From Agriotes lineatus (taxonomy: Eukaryota > Arthropoda > Insecta > Coleoptera > Elateridae): DNA of 64,000 nt. The notes under the pieces are model-generated. The model did not search any database. It saw only the letters and a list, made by a program, of their open reading frames with translations, and was not told where the DNA came from. The position numbers were made by a program, and so were the translations under genes. The DNA lies in NCBI GenBank assembly GCA_940337035.1, contig CALNHX010003640.1, forward strand, positions 81,081 to 145,080, in the 5' to 3' direction. This document shows, piece by piece, positions 21,888-33,143 of the stretch. How positions within the stretch are numbered: the first letter of the stretch is position 1; every line of letters starts with the position of its first letter.

Positions 21888-24080
21888 TAAAAACTACACT
21901 ATTATCATCCCGTTCTAATGCTAAATTACACACATACTATATGTATACACTACATAATTTTGCCAGCAGAGTTCTAGACCGTGAAAATTAGTTAGAACTA
22001 GGATGGATACGATGATATTTTCAGTGGCACAGCTTCCCCGATCTTTTGATTTAATGGTACATATCTTTAGGAGAGCTTCTCTGCTTCGACAATTTATAAG
22101 ATTTTTTCAAAGTTAATTACAATCAGATTTTTAATAAAACTTTATTACAGTGCCATGACTAGTAATATGGTCCCCTCGGTCTCATGAGTGCGATGTGATA
22201 TTAGGACATAAGTTTAAGTTATTGAACATTCAACATCAAAGGAGTTGCCGAACTACAAGAATCGATGCAGTAAGAATGTCAATACATGGAATGTTTGAAC
22301 GAAGTATATGCTGTATTACATTAATGCGTAAAGCCTGTGTGGAAACGGAACCTGACATTTTGTCTATTTTGTATTTAAATTACCAAAGCAGAAAAGGACT
22401 TTTTGCCTTATTTTTGGTTAAGCTCTATACTACATTAAAATATTCAACAAGGCCAGTACGGCTACAGGACAGCGCTAAAGTATTTAGAAAAATAGAAACC
22501 AACTTCTACATACGGCAGCACATATTTACTGCCTTTTAACAGTGAAAGAAGCACTAAATTACGTGAATACACATTAAAGTGCGCCTACTCACTTTTAGTT
22601 AATACCAAGCGATGGGTGTTAACGCCACGCGATTGTGACTGGAGGACGCAATTAATCTACGGTTAGGCGATGATTTATTTGTATATGTATTACAACCTGG
22701 ACGTAACGCAATTACAACCTTTGTAATACCGGGTAATCGTTAATTTAATATAGTAATAAAAATATTTAAAATGGCTTACGGTGGGAGTCTCTTCTCAGTG
22801 GGTCGAACAATCATCCTCGACTTTCCGTTTCAACCATCGACTATAAAAGAACTGAAGAGGTGTATAACACCTTATCAAGTTTCCGGAGTATTTTATAGGC
22901 ACGTCTTCATTCATTCTCATCCTGTAAAGTTAAATGGCTTTTCGTCTCATTAACGGCAAATATTGGTATGAATTCATCACAATTTTATTTAATTTTTGTA
23001 ACGTTTTGTTTGGCAACATTTTTCATCAAGTACACAATATCAAAATAACTCGAATCTGCGAGGTGTGAAGACCCAGTAACCGACTAAACCATCTCAATTT
23101 TATAATTAGTTGTGTCAATGTTAATTCTTCTCTTTACTGTAGAAAGTGTTACGTACATACATAAATTAGCGTTAGGAAAATTATGTATTGATGTAACCTA
23201 CCTTCGGCGAGCATCAAGACAATAACTGGCATGTGTTTTCTACATTGCACACAGTTTTGACAGTAGAGAGGAGATTTTTGTATAATATAGCTAGCCATGA
23301 AGAGAGACTTGAAAGCAAACTAAATTTAATTTTCAGGTAACCCTTGTGAACTCACCGCATTGATTCTTGCTTTGTAAAAACGTTATAATAGTAAACCCAC
23401 GCCTCATTTCTAGTTCCAATTTATGTTCATCGCCTCGCGCTGCAAACTGAGAATTTTAAAAATAGTTGTTCCTGACACTATGACTTTATTGGAAATAATT
23501 GAAATATTTACTCTTCGATTACCCAACCCTTAATTTTCAAATTTTTTATGGTCTCATCTATATTGGCTTCCACAAGTTTTCCTCACTTTGGATCATCTTG
23601 ATCGATGCTATGGATATTGCTATACCAAAATTTCACTTGGAAATATGACGGCTCATTTTTCCTACACACGCCAATTATATTTTCGTGGATTCGTTTTTTT
23701 TTCATTGTCCTCTCTCTTTACGCGCATTATATTGCTTTTGTGTTAAGCTTAATTTAATTAATGTTCTTTTTCCTACTTATTTTCATGGTTAGTAGCCTAT
23801 GTAAAAACCTGCCTCGTATATTTATTGGTTTTTCGTATCAGAGTTAGATGGCATTCATAAAATAGCGTTAAAAGCCTTAATTACTGTATTTTATTACCAA
23901 TCTGAAAATACAGTGAACACAAAATTTATAGATTATTTTATCCCTTATAGACCCACTTGAAACAGTTTTTATTTAGATGGAGACTTTCGAGTTAAAAAAA
24001 GTAGTATTTGTTTATGTTTATTAGATGTAAGGTTTTTGGGGTTAATATAATCTGTAAAACTATTAGAAACAAGATGAGAG
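21888..24080. other. Non-coding DNA
   Basis: About 2.2 kb with no supported gene. The open frame at 22195-22539 has no domain, no codon pattern I trust and no neighbour that would explain it. Confidence 0.5.
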
Positions 24081-24109
24081 AAAATCACAATCGCTAAATC
24101 AAGCAGAAA

Positions 24110-24780
24110 AAAACAAGTGATGAGGGAATACTACAAAAGTGGGACGATACGTGGAAGCTCGTAAATGAGAGTGAAAATACGAAAAAAGAGCGTAAATTCA
24201 GTACAAACTAATAAAAGAAAACAACAGCTAGCACAACAATTAAATGAGATCAACAGAGTAAAAAGGTCAGTGGCAACAGACAAAAGAAGATGGATAAACA
24301 CATTAACACAACGGACTATAAGCGCAGCACAAAAAAAAACTTAGAAGCTTACAGAATCACTATACACAGCAAATATATAATATTAAACGTGAACAAAAGT
24401 ATTGCCAAAAATTCATTACATAAGAAAATGAACAAATCAGGAAATTGAAAGAACACTATCAATAAACTCAGCGTGTCTCCAGAAAATGCAAATCTTCTAT
24501 GAGGAATCCCCCCCCCCCCCCCCCCACTAAGAATCGATACAAATCTCATTAATCTTAGTAAAATACAGACAGATATAAAACAGTTGCATTATAGGTATTC
24601 AACTGGACCAGATAATACACTTGCCGAATTTCTGAAAGCAGATGCCATTAATTTACTCCACTTTGTAGTTCAGTTTTATTACAATAATCAGAATTGTGCC
24701 CTAAGATAACCTCAGCTTCCGCCAGGAAAGCAAATAGTTCACAGGCATGGCATGGAATGTCATAGCTCGTTAACTTCGGC
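24110..24780 (+). pseudogene. Non-LTR reverse transcriptase fragment
   Basis: The plus strand yields AQQLNEINRVKRSVATDKRR and NTLTQRTISAAQ, the linker between endonuclease and RT in LINEs. After frame changes comes STGPDNTLAEFLKADAINLL, the RT motif that opens the fingers domain (SGPDGIPAE-type). Similarity fades near 24780. A run of 18 C lies inside it. No palm motif or tail remains. The clade is uncertain because only generic motifs survive. Confidence 0.6.
24508..24525 (+). repeat. Poly(C) tract, 18 bases
   Basis: An uninterrupted run of C inside a LINE fragment, striking in DNA this AT-rich. It could be unstable in vivo or an assembly-sensitive site. Confidence 0.95.
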
Positions 24781-24944
24781 ATAAATGACTGTACTGTACT
24801 CATTAATCGGGTCTTTTAAATGGATTAGACTTGCTAAAACTTAACAAAGCAGTTTAGTGGGAATATTAAAGAAATAGTTACATTTTTATTGAATCAACTA
24901 TTTACGCACGGAATTCCCTACCTTGGGCGATAAAATAATTATTT

Positions 24945-25410
24945 TTTTCTACTCCTGTAACTAAAATGCCATTTAACATACTAACATACACGTCGCTAAG
25001 TGACCTTTTAATCATGCCTGCATAACCTATGACTAAAGAGCCTCTTAGTCATGAGCTGAAGTTGGCAACGATGTTTTAGTCATGGGGTGAAGTTAGGTTC
25101 AAATAGTATTTGCTTTATTAGCCACAGCCAAAACGAAAATCAAGTTAGTTTTCAACCGTCACTTTGACGTTTGTCAAGCATAATTTAATCTAATATAATA
25201 AATGTCAAAATTTTAATGAAAAAATATGATGTTATATTATCGAAATTTGTGGTTGTAGAAAAAGTATAGTATGCAACTCGTTTTATAAACTTATTAGTCA
25301 CTCATCTTATTAAACACTCGCTACGCTGCGCTTCGCTCGTGATTAATAAAACTCGTGACTAAAATGACGTTTATAAAACTTGATACATAATATACTATTA
25401 TCTTACAGTA
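24945..25410 (+). repeat. Dispersed repeat, copy 1 (second copy at 59775)
   Basis: About 465 bp matches 59775-60234 in the same orientation with scattered differences. It contains ACTCGCTACGCTGCGCT and several GTGACTAAAATG motifs. No coding. It is joined to the inverted-repeat unit that follows. Confidence 0.85.
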
Positions 25411-25745
25411 GCAGCTATTCGCATACATTATACAACTGTTTTCAGTGACTAAAATGAAGTTTTATTCACATGTGAGTTTTCATTATTTATACTACTGCAT
25501 TGTTGGTAGCACTGTCAAGCTATGTCAAATTCGTAATTTTCAGGTTAAGTTTTGCGTCAGTTTGTGTCAAATAACAAACAAAATCTAACCTACGAACCTC
25601 GAATTTGACATAGACTAACAATACACTTCAGTACTGTCAAAAGTATGTCACAAATCATAGGCGACTAATTATAAATTTATTTCGCGACATATTCTGACTG
25701 CGCAAACTATTTAGGCATAAGAATTGCTACTGTAAGATAAAACGT
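25392..25745. repeat. Inverted-repeat element with a nested palindrome
   Basis: The outer ends TATCTTACAGTAGCAGC and the reverse complement of GCTACTGTAAGATA pair across about 350 bp. Inside, about 25496-25629 forms a second palindrome whose right arm (CTCGAATTTGACATAGACTA) is shared with the element at 29656-29781. Flanking GTGAGCGAAATGCC sequence at 25755-25795 recurs inverted at 29400-29450. Confidence 0.65.
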
Positions 25746-26545
25746 CGTATATCACACGTGAGCGAAATGCCATTATAAGCTCGTGAGAAATTGTATCGCT
25801 CGTGCTGGGGCACTCGCGATTCAAAATTCTCACTTGCAAATAATGATGCATTTCTTTCACTTATAATATAATCTACTATTCTACGGCCACCTCTAAAACT
25901 GACTATTAAAAGCTCACTATCAATGCGAAAAGTTAGCGATTCACACATTTTTTCCCTAGTAATCTTTTAACATCGCAACCACGTAAACAATGTCCCAATG
26001 AAATAATCACGTGACTTAATTTTACTTTACGCACCGCCATGGCTACCTGATTATTATTGTAATTCGTCATTTTTCTGGAGCTGTCAAAAATTATTGGCAA
26101 TTACATCACGGCGCGTCCATCATCACGTAACAGTTTGTTACACACTAAATACATAAATTGCTATTTATGTACCAAGGGCGTAAGAAAGGCCATAAATGCT
26201 ATAGTTACGCACGAGATGCATACAGTATTTTATGTACAGACCAAATATTCACAATTGAGACCAGATTTATAATTTTTGTAAATTTTGACAACCTACGATG
26301 TCACTGCTTGTCAAACTAACAGACGAGTCACTAAGCGGCCCGTAAAGTACTTTATCTTCATCAGTGTTGTTATAGACTCTTAACCAAATTAATTTTAGTA
26401 TCGTTAAGAGCTTCATAATATCCATTACTCAGTGCGGCAATGGATAGATATTGAGTGCGGTAATGCACTTTTTTTGTATAAATACAATGAACCAGAATTT
26501 ATTGATGAAGATAAAATATTGAACAATACACGTTTGCTTATGGCA
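25746..26545. other. Non-coding DNA
   Basis: No gene seen. It begins with sequence repeated in inverse orientation near 29.4 kb. Confidence 0.5.
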
Positions 26546-26625
26546 CTTAACGGGGCTTGTTTGATTGCCGCAAAAACTCGGCGGCTCACCGCCTCGTTTT
26601 TGGCAATCAAACGCGTGTCGTTAAG
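26546..26625. repeat. Near-perfect 80-nt hairpin
   Basis: The arms 26546-26584 and 26589-26625 pair almost completely around a CTCA loop (TTGATTGCCGCAAAAACTCG against its complement). It is GC-richer than its surroundings. This could be a very short MITE or a structured RNA source. Both strands are open over it, which is a consequence of the palindrome. Confidence 0.75.
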
Positions 26626-26815
26626 ATGCTCATATTCAGACTTGTATCGTTAATATCTATTATGGCACTTGAGCCGTAAAATGACACATTATGCCCTCAA
26701 ATATAGGGTATAAAGTGGCCAATTCCGCCTTGTCGTACATAAAGGTAGTTAAGTCGAATATAACCCATACAGTTCGGGGAACTATTAGAAATCTTCTTAT
26801 AACATAAAATCGGTG
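26626..26815. other. Non-coding spacer
   Basis: Nothing recognised. Confidence 0.4.
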
Positions 26816-26817
26816 CT

Positions 26818-26870
26818 CTCTTTGTTTGCGTGTTTGCGTGTTTGCATGTTTGCGTCTATGTTTGTTCGCT
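26818..26870 (+). repeat. GTTTGCGT short tandem repeat
   Basis: Imperfect GTTTGCGT/GTTTGCAT units run into GTTCGCTATCTCCTCCG, followed by a TGGACCGAT phrase. The layout looks like part of a dispersed insect repeat, but I cannot name the family from sequence alone. Confidence 0.6.
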
Positions 26871-27065
26871 ATCTCCTCCGAAGATACTGGACCGATTAAG
26901 TTGTACGATGGCTTAAAAGTTTGCTAATTTCTAGATTTAGATCGTAGGCCGGTTTTTATTTTCAAAAACAGTGCGAAAAAGTTTTAATTTAATTAACACC
27001 TCTAGGCAGCAGGGCGGAGCGCCTTACGCGTTGCACTATTAGCTCGGGTGCGCGCATTATTCAAA

Positions 27066-27142
27066 CACAAGAGAGGTGGTCCTGCGGTAGGGTGCTGGCG
27101 TATCACGCGGGTGGCCCCGGGTTCGATCCCGCCGATGCATCC
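27066..27142 (+). mobile_element. tRNA-derived SINE head
   Basis: A box A-like stretch TGGTCCTGCGGTAGGGTGC and a consensus box B GGTTCGATCCC are spaced as in a tRNA gene, then ATGCATCC and eight T. The cloverleaf is not complete enough for a working tRNA. A Pol III promoter relic of a SINE fits best. No second copy of its body was found here. Confidence 0.6.
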
Positions 27143-28320
27143 TTTTTTTTTAAATTTATATTGATGAATCTCTCTTAATTTTACGAACCGAAACGTAGTT
27201 CGGGTGACTCACTAGTTCAAAATAGAGATGGTTGTTGAGTTACGAGCTTTGGTGCTTAAGGACTAAACAAATTTGTACGAGTGTGCGTGTGGGTGTGTGT
27301 GTGTGTGTGCATGAGCTACAGCCCAAACAACTTGACTGAAATGAATGAGCGTATTTTTAGCTGTAATACAATATGCCTGCCTACACACGTTACTGACACA
27401 GGTCGATTGCAAGTTCATTCAACAATTTGAATTTCTCTACCCCGTAAGCATAGCAAGGTATTAGCATTTTGGTTGTGGGTGCGCGACTGATTAATTCTCT
27501 TTCGCCTACATGTTTGCAGAGCTTTAGCAGCATTTTTTCTAATGCAAGACTGATAGTGGGATGAGCAAACACAACTAATTTTAGTTGTGTTACTCACTAA
27601 TTTTGCATAATAGTTTGGCAGATTAATCGGCGTTGATGCGTTGGACTTGCGATTTAGCAATATTACAAAATATTACACAAGTTAATTTAAGAAATTTGCA
27701 TTTTTTAATTCCTTCAAAAACTACGATTCCGAAAATGGTTACGGGGCGCCGCACCGCGCCGGTGCAAAAATTTACGCAGGTGCGCCATTCTGTTCTATTT
27801 GGCGCTTTTACATTAACCTTATTTTGATATCTGTTTTATACACCCATCAACCTTATGAAGAATGTCGCTCTACAAGGCTGATAAAGGACACTAAATCATA
27901 CAGAATTGAGTATTTAAATCGAGACTAGATGTGGGTTGTAATGTTAAAACAGCGTATTTACCTTACACTACACAATTATTTTTTGAAGAATTGACCAACG
28001 GTTTGTTACTGCAAAATCCCATTTTGTGTATTGCCATTCGTACCTGAAAAAGAAACAATAATTAATAATGTATCGTACATATAAACATAATTAAGAAACT
28101 GTTCATTGCGGATCAAGTACTCCCGATTATTCAGTTAAGAAGTAAATAACTACAACTCTCGTATTTACAAAAATACAAACTGCTTATTAAAGTATGAATT
28201 TTTTTATCAATGCATGTTTTTATTACCATAAGCAATTGAAGTTTGGGTTATTCTTAGATTTTGTGTTATAAATGTTTTTGTAACTACTAAGGTCAAAGTT
28301 TTTCAGGATGAAGGCAATAT
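27143..28320. other. Non-coding DNA with a (GT)n microsatellite
   Basis: GT repeats run at about 27281-27309. The minus-strand frames near 27390-27660 show no domain. Confidence 0.5.
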
Positions 28321-28480
28321 AGAGGGCGATTCATAAGTATAGTCATTACATTTAAGGGTAGTTAAAGGACATCAAACAGAAGAACTTTCCATAGTAAATT
28401 ATTCGTCAAAAATTAATAATAATCCCAAAAAAAATTAACAATTTAATTGCTTAAACTGATTGATGGCCAGTGGAATGAAT
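28321..28480 (+). repeat. Half-copy of the 740-1193 MITE family
   Basis: Starting at GGGCGATTCATAAGTATAG, about 160 bp align with 741-900 (shared AAGGGTAGTTAA, AAAATTAATAATAAT and GTGGAATGA-like runs). No matching right end was found. Confidence 0.7.
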
Positions 28481-29389
28481 TCCTTATACATACATGCTAA
28501 CAACTATTGTATTTTTGCTGACTAAAATAATTTTATCCAATACCTCTCAATAAACTCTCCGTAACTACAGCGATTTTATCAATCAATATTACACACGTGA
28601 CTTTTTGATTACCATAACTCAGCTAGTGAGATTTGGTTTACGCAATAGTGTTTAATGTCATCTGTGTTCTAAGGTTACCTGACTACCGAAGAAGTTAAAA
28701 CAAACAGGTATTGTGATTTCAAACAAAAATTTTGGTTTTGGAGCTTTTGAGTTTATTGAGTGGTGGTGATAAAATGTTGTTGTGCGTGCGTAGTGTTACG
28801 AGGTATTACCCAACCGAGAAAATTAGCCCACACATCCTAAGGCCTCGTTTGCCAAACTTTTCCTCTAGTGGTAAATATCCACATAACACTACTTGTATAG
28901 TATAGCAAATAACTAATACCCCAAATATACTTCTTAAGCGCCATTTTGTGTTTAAACACAAGAACATAGTGGAGTTACTCCAAAACCAATTCCACAAGAA
29001 GTATTTGATTGTGTATATACATGATATGCTACTGGAGGTATCTTCGCAGCTACATTTATAGGTACATAATATTCTTAAGGCATAACTCTATTTAGCAATG
29101 TTTTTACTAGATAGATTACAATTTTTACAGATTCCTATACCGGTTCCCGAAAACCATCAACATAAAAAAGTGAACTGTTTTGTTAGTTTTGGATTTGCAT
29201 ACATTATACTAGCAGTGGTCCAAGTAATCCCTGCTTTTTCTAATCATCTGTTTTAAAGATTACTGCAGCAAATTGAGTGCACTTAACTACAATACTTTAA
29301 TGCAATTTAAATTTAAATAGGAAGTACCTACATTATAATATAAGTAAGAGAAGTAATTCATACACAGGAGTGAGATTTTTGCTAAAACA
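28481..29389. other. Non-coding DNA
   Basis: No supported feature. The minus frame at 28806-28997 has no known domain. Confidence 0.5.
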
Positions 29390-29880
29390 CGGGGGCTAGT
29401 GTGGTAATTCGCATGAGCTTATAATGGCATTTCACTCACGTGTGATAATATACATTGTATCTTATAGTAGCGGCTTTTGTACAATAAAGTTCGAAGACGG
29501 TACACACTGTCAACTGTCATAGAATTAGTAGCAATGGCACATTTCAGTCACTTGTAAATAGTAGCTGTTTTTAGTCACTCAAAACAAGTACAGGGAGATC
29601 AATAAAAAAACCAATTAGGGCAGGCTGTGATATGTGTTATACGTTTGGCAGTACTGAAGTGTATTGTCAGTCTATGTCAAATTCGAGATTTGCAGGTTAA
29701 GTTTTACGTCAGTCTGTATCAAACAACAAACAAAACCTAACCTACTAATCTCGAATTTGACATAGACTGACAATACACTTCGCGGGGCTTAAAACGCTCG
29801 CTCACTCGCGTTTTGACTCTACCCCACTCGTGACTAAAGAGTAGCTTTACGCACTTGTATAGTAAATTACTATTGTGCAA
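29390..29880 (-). repeat. Dispersed repeat related to 25.4-25.8 kb, inverted
   Basis: 29400-29480, reverse complemented, matches 25726-25795 (ATCACACGTGAGTGAAATGC). The right part contains CTCGCTCACTCGCGTTTTGA, similar in style to the repeat at 24945. The whole unit is non-coding and includes the palindromic MITE below. Confidence 0.65.
29656..29781. mobile_element. Palindromic MITE, 35-bp inverted ends
   Basis: GAAGTGTATTGTCAGTCTAT begins the left arm and its complement ends the right arm, around a 56-bp centre rich in CAAACAACAAACAAAACC. A related copy is at about 25496-25629. Confidence 0.75.
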
Positions 29881-29972
29881 CCGCAATACATATTATGACC
29901 AAAAACAAATTATTATTATTTTTCAACCTTGCCGAAAGGTTTACGTCTGTGTATTCCGCTGTAATGGCCGCG

Positions 29973-30330
29973 TGTTATATTATGAATAGACAATGGTCTC
30001 CTGTGTAAAACTGCAAGCTTGCAACCTTGAACGATAAATAGCTTCTTTATATGAATTGCAAGTCTGCAACCTTGAACGCACGTGGCTTCCTGTCTCACGC
30101 TCCCTTTTAGAGATAACGCTTATCTTAGCTGATTAGGCATAGTATATATACTAGTAGCTTGCACTTCTAAGTTAAGCTCCAGTCAGTCGATAAGTTCCAT
30201 TGTGTTCGTATCATAGCTAGATGTAAGAAATTGTCCGGCGGCTAGCTGTGTGCTTCCAATGTTATATTTCATTGTAAAATAAAAATAAACGTTTTTTAAA
30301 AAGTCGTTTCGGCGGCCTTTTAATAAAACT
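29973..30330 (+). repeat. 5' long terminal repeat
   Basis: Begins TGTTATATTATG and ends AATAAAACT. It is 358 bp, the same as the 3' copy. Two extra bases (CG) before it are shared by both copies, so the boundary may be uncertain by 2 bp. Confidence 0.92.
30143..30187 (+). promoter_or_regulatory. Putative LTR promoter (TATA-like and initiator)
   Basis: TATATATA at 30143-30150 is followed about 35-40 bp later by TCAGTC (30183-30188), which fits the arthropod initiator consensus. The spacing is slightly long for a strict TATA-Inr pair. AATAAA signals at 30278-30289 would mark the R/U5 side polyadenylation region. Confidence 0.5.
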
Positions 30331-30347
30331 GGCGCAGTAGTTCGGAT
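30330..30347 (+). other. Likely primer-binding site
   Basis: TGGCGCAGTAGTTCGG directly follows the LTR and starts with TGG, as expected for complementarity to a tRNA CCA end. I did not identify the tRNA. Confidence 0.55.
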
Positions 30348-31491
30348 TTGTGGAGGAAAACCTGGAAAACTACGAACATCGAGTCGACCAGCAACTTTCC
30401 TTGAGGTTCAGCTCTTTGCCGCAAATCGACACCTACCACCCAGCGGATCTTCGGACATCTCCAACAGGGACAAACATCGCCCGATCGTGAGAAGCGCCCG
30501 TCGACCCAGCTCCTGCTCCTCCGTGGTTATTGGAACCATCTGGTCATTGGGACCACTCTTGATCATTGGGATCAGTCTCTGGTATTGGCAACGTCAACAA
30601 CGACGACCCCAGGACAACTTTTGGATAACGCTCTAGCGCAAAGCTGGACTATCCAAGTCGGACTTCAGGACCTCTGTGCAGGCCAGCCGACATCAATAGG
30701 ATCGACGCATCCTTTTTTTGAAGACAACAGGACGTAGCTTGATCGCACGCCGTTCGTCAATTATAACGCACAATGTAAGTGCATATTTTTATAATAATTT
30801 TCAAGCTTTAGAGAAAAAGCAAAGGTATATTTTTATAATAATTTTCAAGCTTTAGAGAAAAAGCAAAGGTATATTTTAAAAATAATAATTTTCAAGCTTT
30901 AGAGAAAAAGCAAAGGTATATTTTAAAGGCAACAAAGTAACGACTATTAAAGCGTTCGCCTAAGTAATAATTTTTAAGTTTTAAAGAAAAAGCAAAATAA
31001 TTAATTTTAAAGGCAACAAAGTAACGTAATATAATTTTCAAAAGTAATAATTATTAAAGCGTTCGCCTAAATAACAAAGTAAAAATTTCAAAGGCAACAA
31101 AGTAACGTAATATAATTTTCAAAAGTGATAATTATTAAAGCGTTCGCCTAAAACAACAAAGTTAACTAATATAAAGTTTTAAAAATTATACTAACATAGT
31201 TTTAAATATTTATTTATAAGTCCAGGCAGAACGTAGTAAGCCAGACCAATTGCTGCACATACTAGGTGTGCTTAATTTGCATTTGTGCTTGCGTTCTTGC
31301 GCGTAGGTACCCCTGTTAAACATCCCCTAGTCATTAAACTGTTTACTAACATAAATAAAAATTAAAAATAAGTGAAACAAATAAAGCAAAATTAATTTTT
31401 GTCTATAAAATTTTTATGTTTAGATCACTATTATCTTGAATCATTAGTTAAAACACCTGTAATTATATTTTGAAACAATTGTAAAAATTTT
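30348..31491 (+). promoter_or_regulatory. Long gag leader with tandem repeats
   Basis: The leader is about 1.1 kb. Unit I (TTTTCAAGCTTTAGAGAAAA core, 42-47 bp) occurs three times at 30784-30916, with a fourth decayed copy at 30964-30997. Unit II (AAGGCAACAAAGTAACG to TATTAAAGCGTTCGCCTAA) occurs three times at 30925-30963, 31009-31070 and 31089-31152. A good splice donor GTAAGT lies at 30775-30780, suitable for a spliced env mRNA. Leaders of several insect errantiviruses hold repeated protein-binding or insulator sites. That role here is inference. Confidence 0.75.
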
Positions 31492-32736
31492 ATGTCACGA
31501 GATAGATCACGCTCACCAAGGAATTCTATCCCTAGAATTTTATTTTTAAATAATTGTAACAACATTAGCAACCCAAATATGGTTGATCAAAACGCATCAT
31601 TGTTTCCCCCACATTTTAATGTAGCTTTATTAAATGAAATTCCCACATATGATGGTAATCAAGCCACTCTTTCGGAATTTATCAGATCCGCAGAAATCAT
31701 TGCAACTAAATTTTGTACAGAAAATTTAAACGATTATATCAACCAAGTAATTTTGAATTCGATAAGGAATAAATTAAAAGGTCAAGCGTTAGAAGTAATC
31801 ACAGGTTACGAGTATGATACTTGGAAAGACTTAAAAAATGTCTTAATTGAAAATTTTGGCGACCAAAGGTCAGAATTGAATCTTTTAATTGATTTAACTA
31901 AATTAAAACAGAATAAAGACTCTCCCATAGAATTTTTCAATAAAGTTAGAACTCATTTAGCTATTTATAATTCAAAAGTTTCTCTGAGTCAAGAATCAAA
32001 AGACATTATCACTTATAAATTAAAGGCTAACAAAGATTTAGCACTTCGCACTTTTACAAGTGGACTAAATGAAAATTTAGGAAGCTTCGTAAGAAGTAGA
32101 AACCCAACTTCACTAGAACAAGCCTTAAGCATAGTAAAAGAAGAAATTGATATCAGATATTCTCAAAATCAAAATAATTTTCAAAGTCAAAAATTAAACA
32201 AACCAAATTTAACTTCCAATATTCAAACACGAAATTCATATGAACCTAAATTTAATAACCCAAATTTTATGCAAAGACCATTCCAACAAAATCGAAATAA
32301 TTTTAATCAAAATCCCAACTATTTTAAAAGTCCAACGAATTTTAACAATCCTAATAATTCTAGAATAACTCGAAATTCAAGCTTTAATGCATTTGCACCT
32401 AAACCAAATTTTTCACCAACAAATAAACCAGAACCTATGGACTTTAGCACTATAAAAAGACCAACTACTCAACAATCAAATTTTCCTAATAAATATCGAG
32501 CTAATTCTCAAAACGTTAATAGAAATTTTAATCATTTAAATTACCATCAAGAAAAACCTCCTGATGAATATGAAGACTTAACAGAAGATTTATTTGAAAA
32601 TGGAGAATTTTCAACTCCAGAAAATTTTAACGAAAACTTTCAGGAATATTCTGACCCGGATAATTCACAAGACTTAGATCACACCCCAGATTATTTCGAA
32701 TATCCAGATCCAAACGATACAGTAAATTTTCATTAA
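31492..32736 (+). CDS. gag: Gag polyprotein
   Basis: The frame is intact: 414 residues from ATG 31492. The N-terminus is basic and SR-rich (MSRDRSRSPRN). Residues about 110-215 form the retrotransposon capsid-type helical region, including WKDLKNVLIENFGD and SPIEFFNKVRTHLAIY. Residues about 225-350 are extremely Asn/Gln/Phe/Pro-rich. The C-terminus is acidic (residues about 360-410). There is no CCHC zinc knuckle, as is usual in errantivirus Gag. It would form the particle shell around genomic RNA. It ends in TAA just after a slippery heptamer that would pass ribosomes into the protease frame. The open state contrasts with the ruined RT downstream. Confidence 0.9.
   Translation: MSRDRSRSPRNSIPRILFLNNCNNISNPNMVDQNASLFPPHFNVALLNEIPTYDGNQATLSEFIRSAEIIATKFCTENLNDYINQVILNSIRNKLKGQALEVITGYEYDTWKDLKNVLIENFGDQRSELNLLIDLTKLKQNKDSPIEFFNKVRTHLAIYNSKVSLSQESKDIITYKLKANKDLALRTFTSGLNENLGSFVRSRNPTSLEQALSIVKEEIDIRYSQNQNNFQSQKLNKPNLTSNIQTRNSYEPKFNNPNFMQRPFQQNRNNFNQNPNYFKSPTNFNNPNNSRITRNSSFNAFAPKPNFSPTNKPEPMDFSTIKRPTTQQSNFPNKYRANSQNVNRNFNHLNYHQEKPPDEYEDLTEDLFENGEFSTPENFNENFQEYSDPDNSQDLDHTPDYFEYPDPNDTVNFH
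32724..32730 (+). promoter_or_regulatory. Candidate -1 ribosomal frameshift site
   Basis: AAATTTT fits the X-XXY-YYZ rule in the gag reading register (A AAT TTT) two codons before the gag stop. The -1 frame is open across it and leads straight into the protease. I could not evaluate a downstream pseudoknot. Confidence 0.7.
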
Positions 32737-33143
32737 GAGCCTCGGAAAAGAATATTTTAACTTTTAATATAAATCCAAAATCAAACCTTCCTTATATTAT
32801 AATTCCCGCCACTGGCGATAAACTTTTAATTGATACAGGTAGCTCACAAACAATAATTTCTCCAGAATTTGTACAACAACATTTTCCAAATTATATTTAT
32901 GAAACAGAATTCGAGATAATTACATCTCATGGAATTTCTCAACATAACTTAATTGCAGATTTACCAATCCCCAGTCTTTTTTATGAAAACGGAACACATA
33001 CATGTTATTTATATAATTTTAACCCAGACTATATAGGACTTATTGGATCCGACTTATTTTCAAAATTATCCGCACGAATAGATTATAAATGGATGCATAT
33101 TCAGACAGAAAGAGCTACGATACCATTTTATTATAACCCGTAA
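32731..33143 (+). CDS. Retroviral aspartic protease (pol N-terminus)
   Basis: This lies in the -1 frame relative to gag and has no ATG of its own, so it is expected only as a Gag-Pol fusion. The catalytic motif LIDTGSS is at 32826-32846, preceded by PYIIIPATGDK. About 65 residues later comes the flap-to-core segment ending in GLIGSDLFSKL (I-G-x-D/L type). The length is normal for a retroviral protease monomer. It would cleave Gag and Pol as a dimer. The frame closes at TAA 33141-33143, before the RT region, so no full Pol can be made from this copy. Confidence 0.85.

Noticed and set aside
22195..22539. 114-codon open frame
   Set aside because: No domain, no neighbouring exon signals and biased AT-rich composition. 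Expected by chance in this much sequence.
27066..27142. Functional tRNA gene
   Set aside because: Good box B but the stems are incomplete and a T-rich tail follows; it fits a SINE head better.
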